NCBI GenBank assembly: GCA_024233215.1
Contig: JACKPW010000025.1
Span: 1 to 64,000, forward strand
Reading direction: 5' to 3'
DNA length: 64,000 nucleotides
Source of the DNA: Verrucomicrobiales bacterium
Lineage (GTDB): Bacteria > Verrucomicrobiota > Verrucomicrobiia > Limisphaerales > J093
This document shows positions 33,469 to 42,126 of the stretch, piece after piece. The translations under genes and the position numbers were made by a program. The stretch's first letter is position 1; every line of letters starts with the position of its first letter. The notes under the pieces were generated by a model. It made no database searches. It was not told the DNA's origin and worked only from the letters and a program-made list of their open reading frames with translations.

Positions 33469-34938
33469 ATGAAGACATACGCCACTTCCTGCTCCCGTCG
33501 TGCCCTCTTGAAGCGTCTGGGATCAGTTGGGGCACTGGCCGTTGCCGGTACGGCTTCGGCACCCGCCCTCGGCGCCGCCCAGGCACCGCCGGCTTCCGTG
33601 CCCACCCGGCCGGCGCGCGGCAGTCGCCGTCAGATTGAGCAAGCCGTCATGGCCGCGCCCTTGATCGATACCCACGAACACTTGATCGAGGAGTCCGACC
33701 GACTCCAGGGGGCGGCGCATCCACGGGTGGTCTGTGACGACTGGGCGTTGTTGTTCAGCCACTACCTGAACTCGGACTTGCTCACCTCGGGAATGCCCAC
33801 GGAAGCGATGCAGCGGTTCCTTTCCGCCGACGTCGATCCGCTGGAGAAGTGGGCACTGCTCAAGCCCTGGTGGCAGGCGGTGAAGAACACCGGCTACGCC
33901 CGGGCCGTGCGCATCGCGATCCGGGAACTTTACGGCGTGGATGAACTCACGGATGCCACGGTCGGACGGGTGCAGGAAGGCTACGAGAAACTGCGGCGAC
34001 CGGGCTTCTATCGTCGTGTCCTCAACGATCTCGCGAACATCGAGTCCTGCCAGGTCAACTGCCTGACCGGCGAGGCGTTCAAGGAATCGGCGATGCCGAC
34101 GCTGCTCATGCAGGACATCAGCATCGTCGGGATGTTCGCCGGACCGAATTTCAGGCAATACGCGCCCAAGGCGGGCATCGAAGTGAGGTCGCTTGCGGAT
34201 TGGCATCGCGTGATCCGCTGGTGGTTCGATCACTACGCGCAATACGCCGTGGCGGTGAAATCTCAAAACGCCTACAGCCGCGACATCGATTATGAACGCG
34301 TGGCGGCGGAGCAGGCGGAACCGGTTTTCAACAAGGTGCTGCAGGGGGAACCAGTCTCCCTGGAGGAGCGCAAGCGCCTGGAGGACCACCTCTTTTGGGA
34401 GGCGGTCGACCAGGCGACGACCCATCATCTGCCCGTCAAGCTGCACACCGGGTTCTACGCCGGTCAGAACTCCATGCCGCTGGAACGTCTGGCACGCAAC
34501 CCCGGTTCGGCCACGGACCTGTGCCGTCGCTCGCCCGACACGCGGTTTGTATTCATGCACATCGGGTATCCCTACTACGAGGAGATGATCGCGGTCGCCA
34601 AGCAATGGACCAACGCCCATGTCGACATGTGTTGGTCATGGATCATCAATCCCATCGCCGCGAAGGATTTTCTCAAGAAGTTCGTGGTCACCGCGCCCGC
34701 CAACAAGGTGTTGCCATTCGGCGCGGACTACATCCCGGTCGAACCGGTTCTGGGGCATGCCGTCATGGCGCGACGCGGCGTGGCTCAGGCGCTTTCGGAA
34801 CTGGTCGCGGAAGGGTGGCTGTCCCTGAGCGATGCCCTGGAACTGGTCGATCCCATCCTGCACGGCAACGCGCGGCGCCTGTTTGATCTGGAAGCGAAGA
34901 CGCGGACGCTGGCGAAGGCGCCCTGGGCCCGGGGCTAG
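33469..34938 (+). CDS. Tat-exported amidohydrolase (amidohydrolase_2-type TIM barrel)
   Basis: 489 residues. Twin-arginine signal SRRALLKRLGSVGALAVAGT, then a metal-dependent hydrolase barrel starting LIDTHEHLIEE (HxH near residue 66). Further metal or active-site candidates are in KLHTGFYAG, FMHIGYPYYEE and the final PFGADYIPVEP. Belongs broadly to the uronate-isomerase/amidohydrolase_2 group; substrate unknown. Ends 17 nt before the convergent TauE gene. Confidence 0.8.
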   Translation: MKTYATSCSRRALLKRLGSVGALAVAGTASAPALGAAQAPPASVPTRPARGSRRQIEQAVMAAPLIDTHEHLIEESDRLQGAAHPRVVCDDWALLFSHYLNSDLLTSGMPTEAMQRFLSADVDPLEKWALLKPWWQAVKNTGYARAVRIAIRELYGVDELTDATVGRVQEGYEKLRRPGFYRRVLNDLANIESCQVNCLTGEAFKESAMPTLLMQDISIVGMFAGPNFRQYAPKAGIEVRSLADWHRVIRWWFDHYAQYAVAVKSQNAYSRDIDYERVAAEQAEPVFNKVLQGEPVSLEERKRLEDHLFWEAVDQATTHHLPVKLHTGFYAGQNSMPLERLARNPGSATDLCRRSPDTRFVFMHIGYPYYEEMIAVAKQWTNAHVDMCWSWIINPIAAKDFLKKFVVTAPANKVLPFGADYIPVEPVLGHAVMARRGVAQALSELVAEGWLSLSDALELVDPILHGNARRLFDLEAKTRTLAKAPWARG

Positions 34939-34955
34939 CGGGCGCGCGTGGCGCG

Positions 34956-35315
34956 TCACTTCGACGACAGCAGCATTCGGATGCCGACCAGCAGGAGCAG
35001 TCCGCCGAAACCGCGCTTCAGGACGGCGCTTGAGAGGTTTTCGGTCAGCCAGGCGCCGCCGAAGCTGCAGAGCAAAGCCACCGGGATGATGGCGAGCGCC
35101 ACCTTGAAGTTCACGTGGCCGAGATCGTAGTGCTTGATCGCCCCCATCAGGGCGGAGGGAACCATGACAGCGAGGGAGGTGCCGACGGCGACCTTGAAGT
35201 CCAGCTTCAGCAGGAAGGCCATGGCCGGCACCATCACGATGCCGCCGCCCACCCCGAAGAGCCCGCTGGTGAGGCCGCTGAGAAGCCCGATCAACGCCGC
35301 GTAGAGATACAGCAT
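34956..35315 (-). CDS. TauE/SafE (TSUP) permease, half-size
   Basis: 119 residues with four membrane helices and the family glycine motif GLTSGLFGVGGGIVMVP. ATG 35315 is the only start that gives a clean N-terminus; the longer open frame upstream is not membrane-like. Full TSUP proteins are about 250 residues with two such halves. Half-size versions exist as homodimers, so it is probably intact. Family transports organosulfonates, sulfite or related anions. Confidence 0.8.
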   Translation of the reverse strand: MLYLYAALIGLLSGLTSGLFGVGGGIVMVPAMAFLLKLDFKVAVGTSLAVMVPSALMGAIKHYDLGHVNFKVALAIIPVALLCSFGGAWLTENLSSAVLKRGFGGLLLLVGIRMLLSSK

Positions 35316-35535
35316 GAGATGTTGATGCCGCACGCCGGGGCGAACGACAAGGAGAAGAACGGCCTGGCGGGGACGTGAACGCGATGTCCGGCGGCGTGAT
35401 CGGATCCGATGCGGCGTGGGGAAAGCGGCGAAGGCTGGCGCTTTTCGCCGTATTCCACGACCTGGCGGAGAAACTGCTGTTCCTATCCGGCGAGGGGCGG
35501 CAAACTGCGTCCGAACACAGCGAACACACCCGATC

Positions 35536-36906
35536 ATGAAGCCATTTCTTTCCTCATCTTCCCCCTCTGCAATCAACCGCCGCACCTTCCTCAAACAGGG
35601 GGGCGCGCTCGGCACGGGATTGGCTGCGGCCTCCGTGCTGCCATCCGTCGGGGTGTTTGCCGCCGGCTCCGATACCATTCGCCTGGCCTTGATCGGTTGT
35701 GGCGGGCGCGGACGGGGTGCGGTTGGGGACGCCGTGAGCGTTCCGGGTGGCGGGGTGAAGCTGCATGCCATGGCCGACCTGAGCGAATCGAAGCTGCTGG
35801 CCGCGTTGGCCGCGCTGAAGGACAAGTTCACCGACAAGGTGGACGTGACGCGCGACCGGCGGTTTCTTGGCTTTCAGGCGTACAAGGAGGCGGTTGACAG
35901 CCTGCGACCCGGCGACGTGGCCATGTGCACGACCCGCGCCTACATCCGGCCGGTGCATGTGGAGTACGCCATCAGCCGCGGCATCAACGTTTTCATGGAG
36001 AAGCCGTTTTCGCCTGATCCGATGGGGCTTCATCGGCTGCTCAAGGCGGGCGAGGAGGCGGAGCGCAAGGGACTCAAGGTGGCGGCCGGGTTGCAGTGCC
36101 GGCATTCTCCCGCGCGACAGGCGTTGATCGATCGGATTCGGGACGGGGCGCTTGGGGACATCACGCTGATCCGGGCGAACCGGCTGGGTGGGGCGCGGTG
36201 GTTGTCCAACCAGGGGCCCAAGGCGAACGATTTCACCAGCCAGTTGGAGTTCGGGAAGATCCATCTGCTCTGGGTGGGGTCGGGGCACATGGTGGACAAC
36301 CTGATCCACCAGATCGATGAATGCTGTTGGATCAAGGATTCCTGGCCGATCTCGTGCCATGGAATGGGCGGGCGGACGCCTGACAGCACCGACCTGGGAC
36401 AGAACGTCGACATCTACTCGATGGAATACACGTTCGAGGATGGTACGAAGGCCTTTTGTGGATTCCGTCGGGTGAACAAGGCCACGAACGAGTTTGCCAC
36501 GTGGATTCACGGGACCAAGACGGCAGCGCAGTTCTCGGGGCAGACGCACGCCGCCACGGTGCACCAATTCCGCGATCAACGGATTGGGAAGGACCACATT
36601 GCCTGGACCCCGACGGCCGATGCCCACAGTCCGTGGCAGTATGAGTGGAACGATTTGATTGACAGCATTCGCAACGACCGGCCGCACAATGAGGTGAAAC
36701 GTGCGGTCTATTCGGACTACACCTCGCTCATGGGCCGGGCCGCGGCGCACTACAACCGCCTGGTGACCTGGGACGAGGTGATCAACTCCCGGTTCCAGTT
36801 CTGCGAATACCTCGATGAGCTGGGCCCGGACAGCCCGCCGCCCGTCCTGGCCGATGCGAACGGGAAGTTCCCCTGGCCGGTTCCGGGGGGGTGGACGGAG
36901 CTCTGA
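35536..36906 (+). CDS. Gfo/Idh/MocA-family oxidoreductase, Tat-exported
   Basis: 456 residues. Tat signal NRRTFLKQGGALGTGLA (start ATG 35536), Rossmann fold IRLALIGCGGRGRG, and the EKP motif INVFMEKPFSPD that marks the family. C-terminal alpha/beta domain from about residue 190. NAD(P)-dependent sugar or inositol-type dehydrogenases of this exported type are numerous in Verrucomicrobiota and Planctomycetes. Substrate unknown. Confidence 0.88.
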   Translation: MKPFLSSSSPSAINRRTFLKQGGALGTGLAAASVLPSVGVFAAGSDTIRLALIGCGGRGRGAVGDAVSVPGGGVKLHAMADLSESKLLAALAALKDKFTDKVDVTRDRRFLGFQAYKEAVDSLRPGDVAMCTTRAYIRPVHVEYAISRGINVFMEKPFSPDPMGLHRLLKAGEEAERKGLKVAAGLQCRHSPARQALIDRIRDGALGDITLIRANRLGGARWLSNQGPKANDFTSQLEFGKIHLLWVGSGHMVDNLIHQIDECCWIKDSWPISCHGMGGRTPDSTDLGQNVDIYSMEYTFEDGTKAFCGFRRVNKATNEFATWIHGTKTAAQFSGQTHAATVHQFRDQRIGKDHIAWTPTADAHSPWQYEWNDLIDSIRNDRPHNEVKRAVYSDYTSLMGRAAAHYNRLVTWDEVINSRFQFCEYLDELGPDSPPPVLADANGKFPWPVPGGWTEL

Positions 36907-36908
36907 GC

Positions 36909-37165
36909 AGTTCCAGGACCCGAAATCCGAAGGCCCGAAATCCGAAATCGGAAGCCAGGCCAGAGGCCCGATTGTCCAAGGGCCGAAGCGCCAGGGCAGG
37001 TTTGCCGGGTCGCGATCCGACGCCTGAAACCGTGAACCTGCGGTCTTCCCTTCGGCTCGTCTGAAGACCAAGTGTCTTCCCGGAGCGCGGTGGGGCTTCG
37101 GATTTCTGACTTTGGGCTTGGTTCGGATTTCGGATTTCGGATCTCGGATTTCCCAGGCGGGGTTG
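36909..37165. repeat. Intergenic AAATCCGAA/TTCGGATTT repeats
   Basis: Several copies of CCGAAATCCGAA at 36917-36955 and of the inverse TTCGGATTTCGGAT at 37090-37150 flank a central stretch, giving a large imperfect inverted repeat between the oxidoreductase and the SurA-like gene. No gene here. Confidence 0.6.
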
Positions 37166-37212
37166 CCGCCCGGCTTGACCCGGTCTTCGCGCCTTCTCTA
37201 TGGTGCGGGGCA

Positions 37213-38181
37213 ATGATTCGGACAGCGTCAGCGGGCCTGCTGGGCCTGGTTCTCCTGGGCCCGGCGGCGGCCCAATCCCCCGGTCAGGGCGTCAACGGCA
37301 TCGCCGTGGTGGTGAACGATGAAGTCATCACCCGGGATGACGTGGTGCGTTTCGTGCTCCCTTCAATGGAACTGCTGTATCGCCAATATGGGGACCAGCC
37401 GGAGGTGTTTGAGCAGAAACGGGCCCAAGCGGAGCAGGACGGTTTGAACCAGTTGATCGAGCGCAAGCTCATCCTGCACGAGTTCGAGACCGCCGGCTAC
37501 ACGTTGCCGGAGAGCGTGATTGAGGAAGAACTGCAGTCGCGCATACGGGACCGGTTTCATGGGGACCGGGTGACCCTGACGCAAACCCTCAAGAGCGAGG
37601 GGCTGACCTTGGATTCCTTCCGCAAACAGGTGCGCGAGGAGTTCATCCTCCGCGTGATGCGCACCAAACATGTGTCCCAGAACATCCTGATCTCGCCCTA
37701 CAAGATCGAGAAGTACTACGCGGATCATCTGGACGAGTTCAAGCTGGGGGACCAGGTCAAGCTGCGGTCGATCATGATTTCCAGTCGTGGCAAGCCCAAC
37801 CCCGCGCTCATCCGGCAGTTGATGGAGGAACTCAAGCAGTCGCTGGACGAGGGCGCTTCGTTCGCCGAACTGGCGAAGATCTATTCCGAGGAGACCATCG
37901 GCAAACAGGGCGGGGACCGCGGTTGGGTGGAGCGCGACGGGTTGCGCCAGGAGCTGGCGGACGCGGCATTTGCCCTGCCGGTGGGCGGGCACAGCGACGT
38001 GATCGCGCTTGGGGAAACTTACTGGCTGCTCTACGTCGAGGCCGTGCGGAAGAACCACGTGCGCACGCTGCCGGAGGTGCGGGATGAAATCGAGGCCACC
38101 TTGAAGGCGCAGGAACAGAACCGGCTGCATCAACAGTGGATCGACCGGCTGAAGGAAAAGTCCTTCGTGCGGTACTTCTGA
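37213..38181 (+). CDS. SurA-like periplasmic peptidyl-prolyl isomerase
   Basis: 322 residues. Signal peptide (TASAGLLGLVLLGPAAA), SurA_N chaperone domain (from GIAVVVNDEVITRDDV, with LNQLIERKLIL) and one parvulin domain (LRSIMIS, GASFAELAKIYSEET, GGDRGWVERDGL, ETYWLLYVEA). Helps fold outer-membrane proteins in the periplasm. E. coli SurA has two parvulin domains; this one has one, as in many non-proteobacterial relatives. The order surA-pdxA is also the order in E. coli. Confidence 0.88.
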   Translation: MIRTASAGLLGLVLLGPAAAQSPGQGVNGIAVVVNDEVITRDDVVRFVLPSMELLYRQYGDQPEVFEQKRAQAEQDGLNQLIERKLILHEFETAGYTLPESVIEEELQSRIRDRFHGDRVTLTQTLKSEGLTLDSFRKQVREEFILRVMRTKHVSQNILISPYKIEKYYADHLDEFKLGDQVKLRSIMISSRGKPNPALIRQLMEELKQSLDEGASFAELAKIYSEETIGKQGGDRGWVERDGLRQELADAAFALPVGGHSDVIALGETYWLLYVEAVRKNHVRTLPEVRDEIEATLKAQEQNRLHQQWIDRLKEKSFVRYF

Positions 38182-38364
38182 GCGTTGCGTCCGGTCGGGA
38201 AGCAACCACGAATCGTCACGAATGAACACGAATTTGCCGGGTCTCGGGCTGCCACCGGTTTTGTCGGCTCGTGGTGTTTCCAGCACAGACGGTTGGCTCC
38301 CGCCTCCTGCGGGGGGGCAAAGGGCGGTGTTTCCCGTGATGTTCGGGTCAATCAGTCTCCATCC

Positions 38365-39405
38365 GTGGTCGCTTCGTTAAACAGTCAGGATCTCCGAAGG
38401 GCCGCCCCGTGGCGGATCGGAATCACCCTGGGGGACGTTGCGGGGATCGGTCCGGAGATCACTCTCAAGGCGCTGGCGGCTCTCGCCGGGGAACCGGGGC
38501 CGGATTTTCTCGTGGTCGGCGATGCTGCAGTCATTCATCGGGCCAACCGGGATTTCGGCCTGCCCCTGCAACCCATGTCGGACGCGTCCTCTGCCGCGCG
38601 TTTCCAATACCACGATCCCTCCGTTCGGCCGTTGCCGGACACTCTTCGACCCGGTGCTCCCGAAGCCGCGCTGGCGGCGGTCCGCTGGCTGCAGGAGGCG
38701 GGTGAACGTTGTCTTCGCGGGGAACTTGCGGGCGTGGTGACCGCACCCGTGAGCAAGGCGGCGATCATCCGGGCGGGCGTGCCGTTCGTCGGGCAGACGG
38801 AGTTCTTTTCCGAACTGGCGGGGACGAAGCAGACGGCCATGATGCTGCTGGCCCCGGATGATCGCGGGCGCTGGTTGCGGGTGGTGCTGGTGACGACGCA
38901 CCTGCCGTTGCGGCGCGTGGCGGACGCGATCACGTCGGAGGCTGTTGCCCTGGCTTGTGAACTGGGGGCAAAGGCGTGCAGCGATCTCGGCCTGGATCGG
39001 GCGCGATTGGGAGTTGCCGGATTGAATCCGCATGCCGGCGAGAGCGGCGAGTTGGGGCGCGAGGAGATCGAGATCATCGGGCCCACCCTGGAGCGGTTGC
39101 GTGACAAGGGCATGGAGGTGGTCGGGCCGGTGCCGGCGGACACGTTGTTTCACCAGGCCCTGCGGGGGGATTACGACGTGGTGGTGGCGATGTACCACGA
39201 TCAGGGGTTGGGGCCGCTGAAGATGATCGGGTTCGAGCGCGGGGTGAACTGGACGTTGGGATTGCCGTTCATTCGGACTTCGCCCGATCACGGCACGGCG
39301 TATGATCTGGCGGGCAAGGGGCGGGCGGATGCCGGCAGCATGCTCGCGGCGATCCGCTTGGCGATGCGACTGGTGGAGCGGCGTTCCGGAGGCCGTTCGC
39401 CGTAA
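38365..39405 (+). CDS. pdxA: 4-hydroxythreonine-4-phosphate dehydrogenase
   Basis: 346 residues from GTG 38365; upstream in-frame sequence is not conserved. Makes the amino-ketone precursor of pyridoxal phosphate in the DXP-dependent pathway. Family blocks RIGITLGDVAGIGPEI, VTAPVSKAAI, GQTEFFSELAG, LNPHAGESG, MYHDQGLGPLK and RTSPDHGTAYDLAGKG are intact, including the three metal-binding histidines. Follows the SurA-like gene by 183 nt. Confidence 0.95.
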   Translation: MVASLNSQDLRRAAPWRIGITLGDVAGIGPEITLKALAALAGEPGPDFLVVGDAAVIHRANRDFGLPLQPMSDASSAARFQYHDPSVRPLPDTLRPGAPEAALAAVRWLQEAGERCLRGELAGVVTAPVSKAAIIRAGVPFVGQTEFFSELAGTKQTAMMLLAPDDRGRWLRVVLVTTHLPLRRVADAITSEAVALACELGAKACSDLGLDRARLGVAGLNPHAGESGELGREEIEIIGPTLERLRDKGMEVVGPVPADTLFHQALRGDYDVVVAMYHDQGLGPLKMIGFERGVNWTLGLPFIRTSPDHGTAYDLAGKGRADAGSMLAAIRLAMRLVERRSGGRSP

Positions 39406-39518
39406 CCATGCGGTGGCAATCGGGACCGCAGCCGGCCCGGCTGCTCCCGTCGGCGGCTCGCCGAGTGGTCTTGGGGAAAGGTCAGGGCGCCGAACCGTGA
39501 CTTCAGGACGCTTCGGAT

Positions 39519-39541
39519 GTGCCCGGCGGGCTGCCGGGCAC
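39519..39541. terminator. Hairpin between convergent pdxA and hydrogenase operon
   Basis: GTGCCCGGC-GGGCT-GCCGGGCAC (9-bp perfect stem), followed at 39543 by a second palindrome GCACGCGG-C-CCGCGTGC. No T-run on either side, so it would be a factor-dependent or stalling structure rather than a classical terminator. Confidence 0.45.
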
Positions 39542-39568
39542 GGCACGCGGCCCGCGTGCGGTCCCCGG

Positions 39569-40105
39569 TCAGACCGTGTCCAGCTTCTCGTAAACGACGA
39601 TGCCGTCCTGCTCCTTCAGGTCCTGCGGATGGTAACGCGGAACGGGGTACTCCATCTGCTTGAACTGGACCGGGGCGCTCTTCTTTTCGACCAACCCCAG
39701 CGCCACGGCCACGCCGTAAATGATCGCCTCGGGGCGGGGCGGACAGCCGGGCACGTAGTAGTTCACCGGCAGGAGTTTCTCCAGCGGACCGATGACGGAG
39801 TAAGTGTCATGCCAGATGCCGCCACCGCAGGCGCAGGAACCGATGGCGAAGACCAGCTTGGGCGCCGGCATCGCCTCGTACGCCCGCTGCAGGGCCTTTG
39901 CGGTCGAACGCATCGCCGGGCCCTGGCAGAGCATGACGTCGGCGTGGCGTGGCGACCCGACCAACCGGATGCCGAACCGCTCGGCGTCGTAGTAGGGAGT
40001 GAGGGCGTTGAGCACCTCGATGTCGCACCCGTTGCAACCGCCGCTGTTGGCGTGGTAAACCCACAACGACCGTCCGAACATTTTCTGGCAGAGACTTTTT
40101 AGCAT
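39569..40105 (-). CDS. Group 4 [NiFe]-hydrogenase small subunit (HycG/NuoB-like)
   Basis: 178 residues. Carries one proximal [4Fe-4S] site: Cys24 and Cys27 (GGCNGCDIE), Cys91 (GSCACGGG) and Cys121 (VPGCPPRPEAI). Passes electrons to the large subunit, peripheral on the inner membrane. Last gene of the 12-kb operon, cut off from the ferredoxin gene by the GxxExxY element. The element ends 4 nt before the ATG, and no Shine-Dalgarno is visible. Confidence 0.93.
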   Translation of the reverse strand: MLKSLCQKMFGRSLWVYHANSGGCNGCDIEVLNALTPYYDAERFGIRLVGSPRHADVMLCQGPAMRSTAKALQRAYEAMPAPKLVFAIGSCACGGGIWHDTYSVIGPLEKLLPVNYYVPGCPPRPEAIIYGVAVALGLVEKKSAPVQFKQMEYPVPRYHPQDLKEQDGIVVYEKLDTV

Positions 40106-40108
40106 GGC

Positions 40109-40139
40109 CCGCTAAACACGCGAAAAACGCGAAAGAGAA
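40109..40139. repeat. Left inverted repeat of the GxxExxY element
   Basis: 31 nt built of ACACGCGAAA-type units. It is the inverse of 40565-40595 at about 26 of 31 positions (shared core AAACACGCGAAA). Confidence 0.75.
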
Positions 40140-40569
40140 TCAGTTCCCGACTCCAGGTTGGAGGTTGGGGGAGGATCCATGAGTGCGCACGATCCGCTCG
40201 TATTGAAGTTTGGGATAGTGGCCGAAGTTGACCAAGAGTCCGAGTTGGAGCCCCGTCGCACTGAGGTAGTTGAGCACTTGGGCGCGGTGTTCATCGCAGA
40301 GCGCGGACACGGCTTTGATCTCTACAATGATCTGGTCGAAGCAGACAATCCGGTTCGTAGTGCTGCTTCAATGGACGTCCCCGGTAACTCAGAGCCAAAC
40401 GAGGCTTCGCGACCGCAGGGATCTCCGACAGTTCGAATTCGATCTCCAAGCACTCCTGGTAGAGGGGTTCCAGGAATCCGCAGCCCTTGTCCCGGTAGAC
40501 CGCAAAGCACGCCCCGATGATGCGGTAGCATTCGTCCTTGAAGATGAGGTCGGTTCGCTCGCCTTTCAT
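40140..40569 (-). pseudogene. GxxExxY family gene, frameshifted
   Basis: The first 75 codons read as a GxxExxY protein (CYRIIGACFAVYRDKGCGFLEPLYQE, with the name motif GFLEPLY). The frame then breaks near 40345-40352. The rest of the family continues in another frame: IVCFDQIIVEIKAV, EHRAQVLNYLSATG, LGLLVNFG, YERIVR, ending TGA at 40142-40140. One single-base event restores a full about 140-residue protein. The family is of unknown function, common in Verrucomicrobiota and often flanked by repeats. It interrupts the hydrogenase operon. Confidence 0.85.
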
Positions 40570-40595
40570 TTTCGCATGTTTCGCGTGTTTCGCGG
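40565..40595. repeat. Right inverted repeat of the GxxExxY element
   Basis: Inverse partner of 40109-40139. It contains the start codon of the GxxExxY gene (40569-40567) at its inner end. Confidence 0.75.
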
Positions 40596-40614
40596 GTAAA
40601 CTGCCTGCAGCCCG

Positions 40615-41139
40615 CTAGTCCAGTTCGATTTCGATGTCGTCCACGACGGGTTGTCCTTCCAGATAGGCCTGGGAACGGAAGATCCAACGCTCGTTTTCGA
40701 GGTCGTCGTAGCGGTAACCCTTGAGTTTGAGTTCCTCGAGCTTGGACGGCTCCGTGAAGCAGCGACCACAGCGCTGGCAGGTGCTCATGAACAGGTCCAG
40801 CCGTTGCTGAATGTCACCGATGGTTCCCGTTGCGGTCTCGAATTCGTGGCTCATGGTGATGGCCTTCTCCGGGCAGACGTCGGCACAACGCCCGCAGTAG
40901 GTACAGCGTCGGCCGAGGTATTTCAGGATGCGGATTTCCTGGCAGACGTCGTACACCAGGATTTCCCGGGCCGGGCAATTACTGGCGCAGCCGCCGCAGC
41001 CGATGCACTTGCTGGCGTCAAAGATGGGGCGCCCGCGAAAACGGGGGGGCAGTGGCGCCGACTGAGCCGGGTAGGGCAGGGTGACCCTTCCGGCGCGCAG
41101 GCAGACCAAGACCTCCTGGAGTTTGCTGGTCAGCGACAT
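40615..41139 (-). CDS. Polyferredoxin subunit (HycF/NuoI-like)
   Basis: 174 residues with two classical [4Fe-4S] motifs, CIGCGGCASNCP (from Cys45) and CTYCGRCADVCP, plus an extra C-terminal CQRCGRC that could hold part of a third centre. Links the redox input to the small subunit. Length and C-terminal extension match HycF/HyfH-type subunits. Confidence 0.9.
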   Translation of the reverse strand: MSLTSKLQEVLVCLRAGRVTLPYPAQSAPLPPRFRGRPIFDASKCIGCGGCASNCPAREILVYDVCQEIRILKYLGRRCTYCGRCADVCPEKAITMSHEFETATGTIGDIQQRLDLFMSTCQRCGRCFTEPSKLEELKLKGYRYDDLENERWIFRSQAYLEGQPVVDDIEIELD

Positions 41140-41175
41140 GGCGGTTGATGGGCGTCGAGGTTCATATGCGTGCAG

Positions 41176-42096
41176 TCAGTAGCCGAAACCCGCCAGGATC
41201 AGCGCCACGAAGGCCACCCCCAGCAGGCCGCCGTAGTAGTTCAGTGCCTGGTCGATCCGGTAACGGGCGTGGGTGGCGGCCACCACCGTGACCAGAAGCA
41301 CCAGTCCGAGCACCTTGACCCAGAACCACAGCCAGCCGAACGGAAAGACCAGCGCCGAGCCCCACGGGATGAAGAGGGCCACGAACAGGCTGCTGTAGAT
41401 CACCAGCTTGATCATCTGGGCGTACTTGAACAGGGCCAGTTTCGGCCCCGAATACTCGATCAGCGGTCCCTCCATGATCTCCGTCTCAGCCTCCGCGATG
41501 TCGAAGGGCACCCGTTGGACGAACGCCTGGAACGAGAGCAGCATCACGGCCAGCATGATCAACCCGGAAAGGGGGAAACCGCCGCCGGCATAGACCGAGC
41601 CGTCCAACACCTGGTCCAGCCGCAGTGAGTTCACGTTCAACGCCCCGATCACCAGGGTGATGGCGAACAGCGGTTCCAGCGCCATCATCGTGATCATCTC
41701 GCGGCTGATGCCGATGAGCGAATAAGTGGAACCGGCGGCCAGTCCCGCGAGCAGCGTGCAAATGCCGGCGAGGGTGAGCAGGTAGATCAGCAGAATCATG
41801 TCCCCCGCCGCGTTCAAAGGCGACGGTGCCCCGAGCGGCAGCAGGCAGACCACCGTCAGCACGCTGGCCAGGGCAAGATGCACGGCGAAACGCTGCATCC
41901 ACGGCGATTCACCCGACTCGATGTCCTCCTTCCCCAGCAGTTTCAGGAGGTCGTAATACGGCTGCAGGAGCGGGGGGCCCTGGCGCGACTGGATGCGCGC
42001 GGTGACCCTGCGCAGAACCCCCTCGAACAGCGGCGCCAACAGCAGCACCACGACGACGTTCGCCAGCGCGCGGAGGATGACGGTGAGTGTTTCCAT
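41176..42096 (-). CDS. Membrane anchor subunit (HycD/HyfC/NuoH-like)
   Basis: 306 residues, about eight membrane helices. Shows the NuoH-type acidic loop IAEAETEIMEGPLIEYSGPK and the amphipathic LFKYAQMIKLV. Connects the hydrophilic hydrogenase arm to the ion-translocating subunits and contributes the entry of the proton path. Located between the ferredoxin and large-subunit genes, as in hyc/hyf operons. Confidence 0.92.
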   Translation of the reverse strand: METLTVILRALANVVVVLLLAPLFEGVLRRVTARIQSRQGPPLLQPYYDLLKLLGKEDIESGESPWMQRFAVHLALASVLTVVCLLPLGAPSPLNAAGDMILLIYLLTLAGICTLLAGLAAGSTYSLIGISREMITMMALEPLFAITLVIGALNVNSLRLDQVLDGSVYAGGGFPLSGLIMLAVMLLSFQAFVQRVPFDIAEAETEIMEGPLIEYSGPKLALFKYAQMIKLVIYSSLFVALFIPWGSALVFPFGWLWFWVKVLGLVLLVTVVAATHARYRIDQALNYYGGLLGVAFVALILAGFGY

Positions 42097-42126
42097 CAGC
42101 AGAACCTTCGGATCTTGGATTTCATC

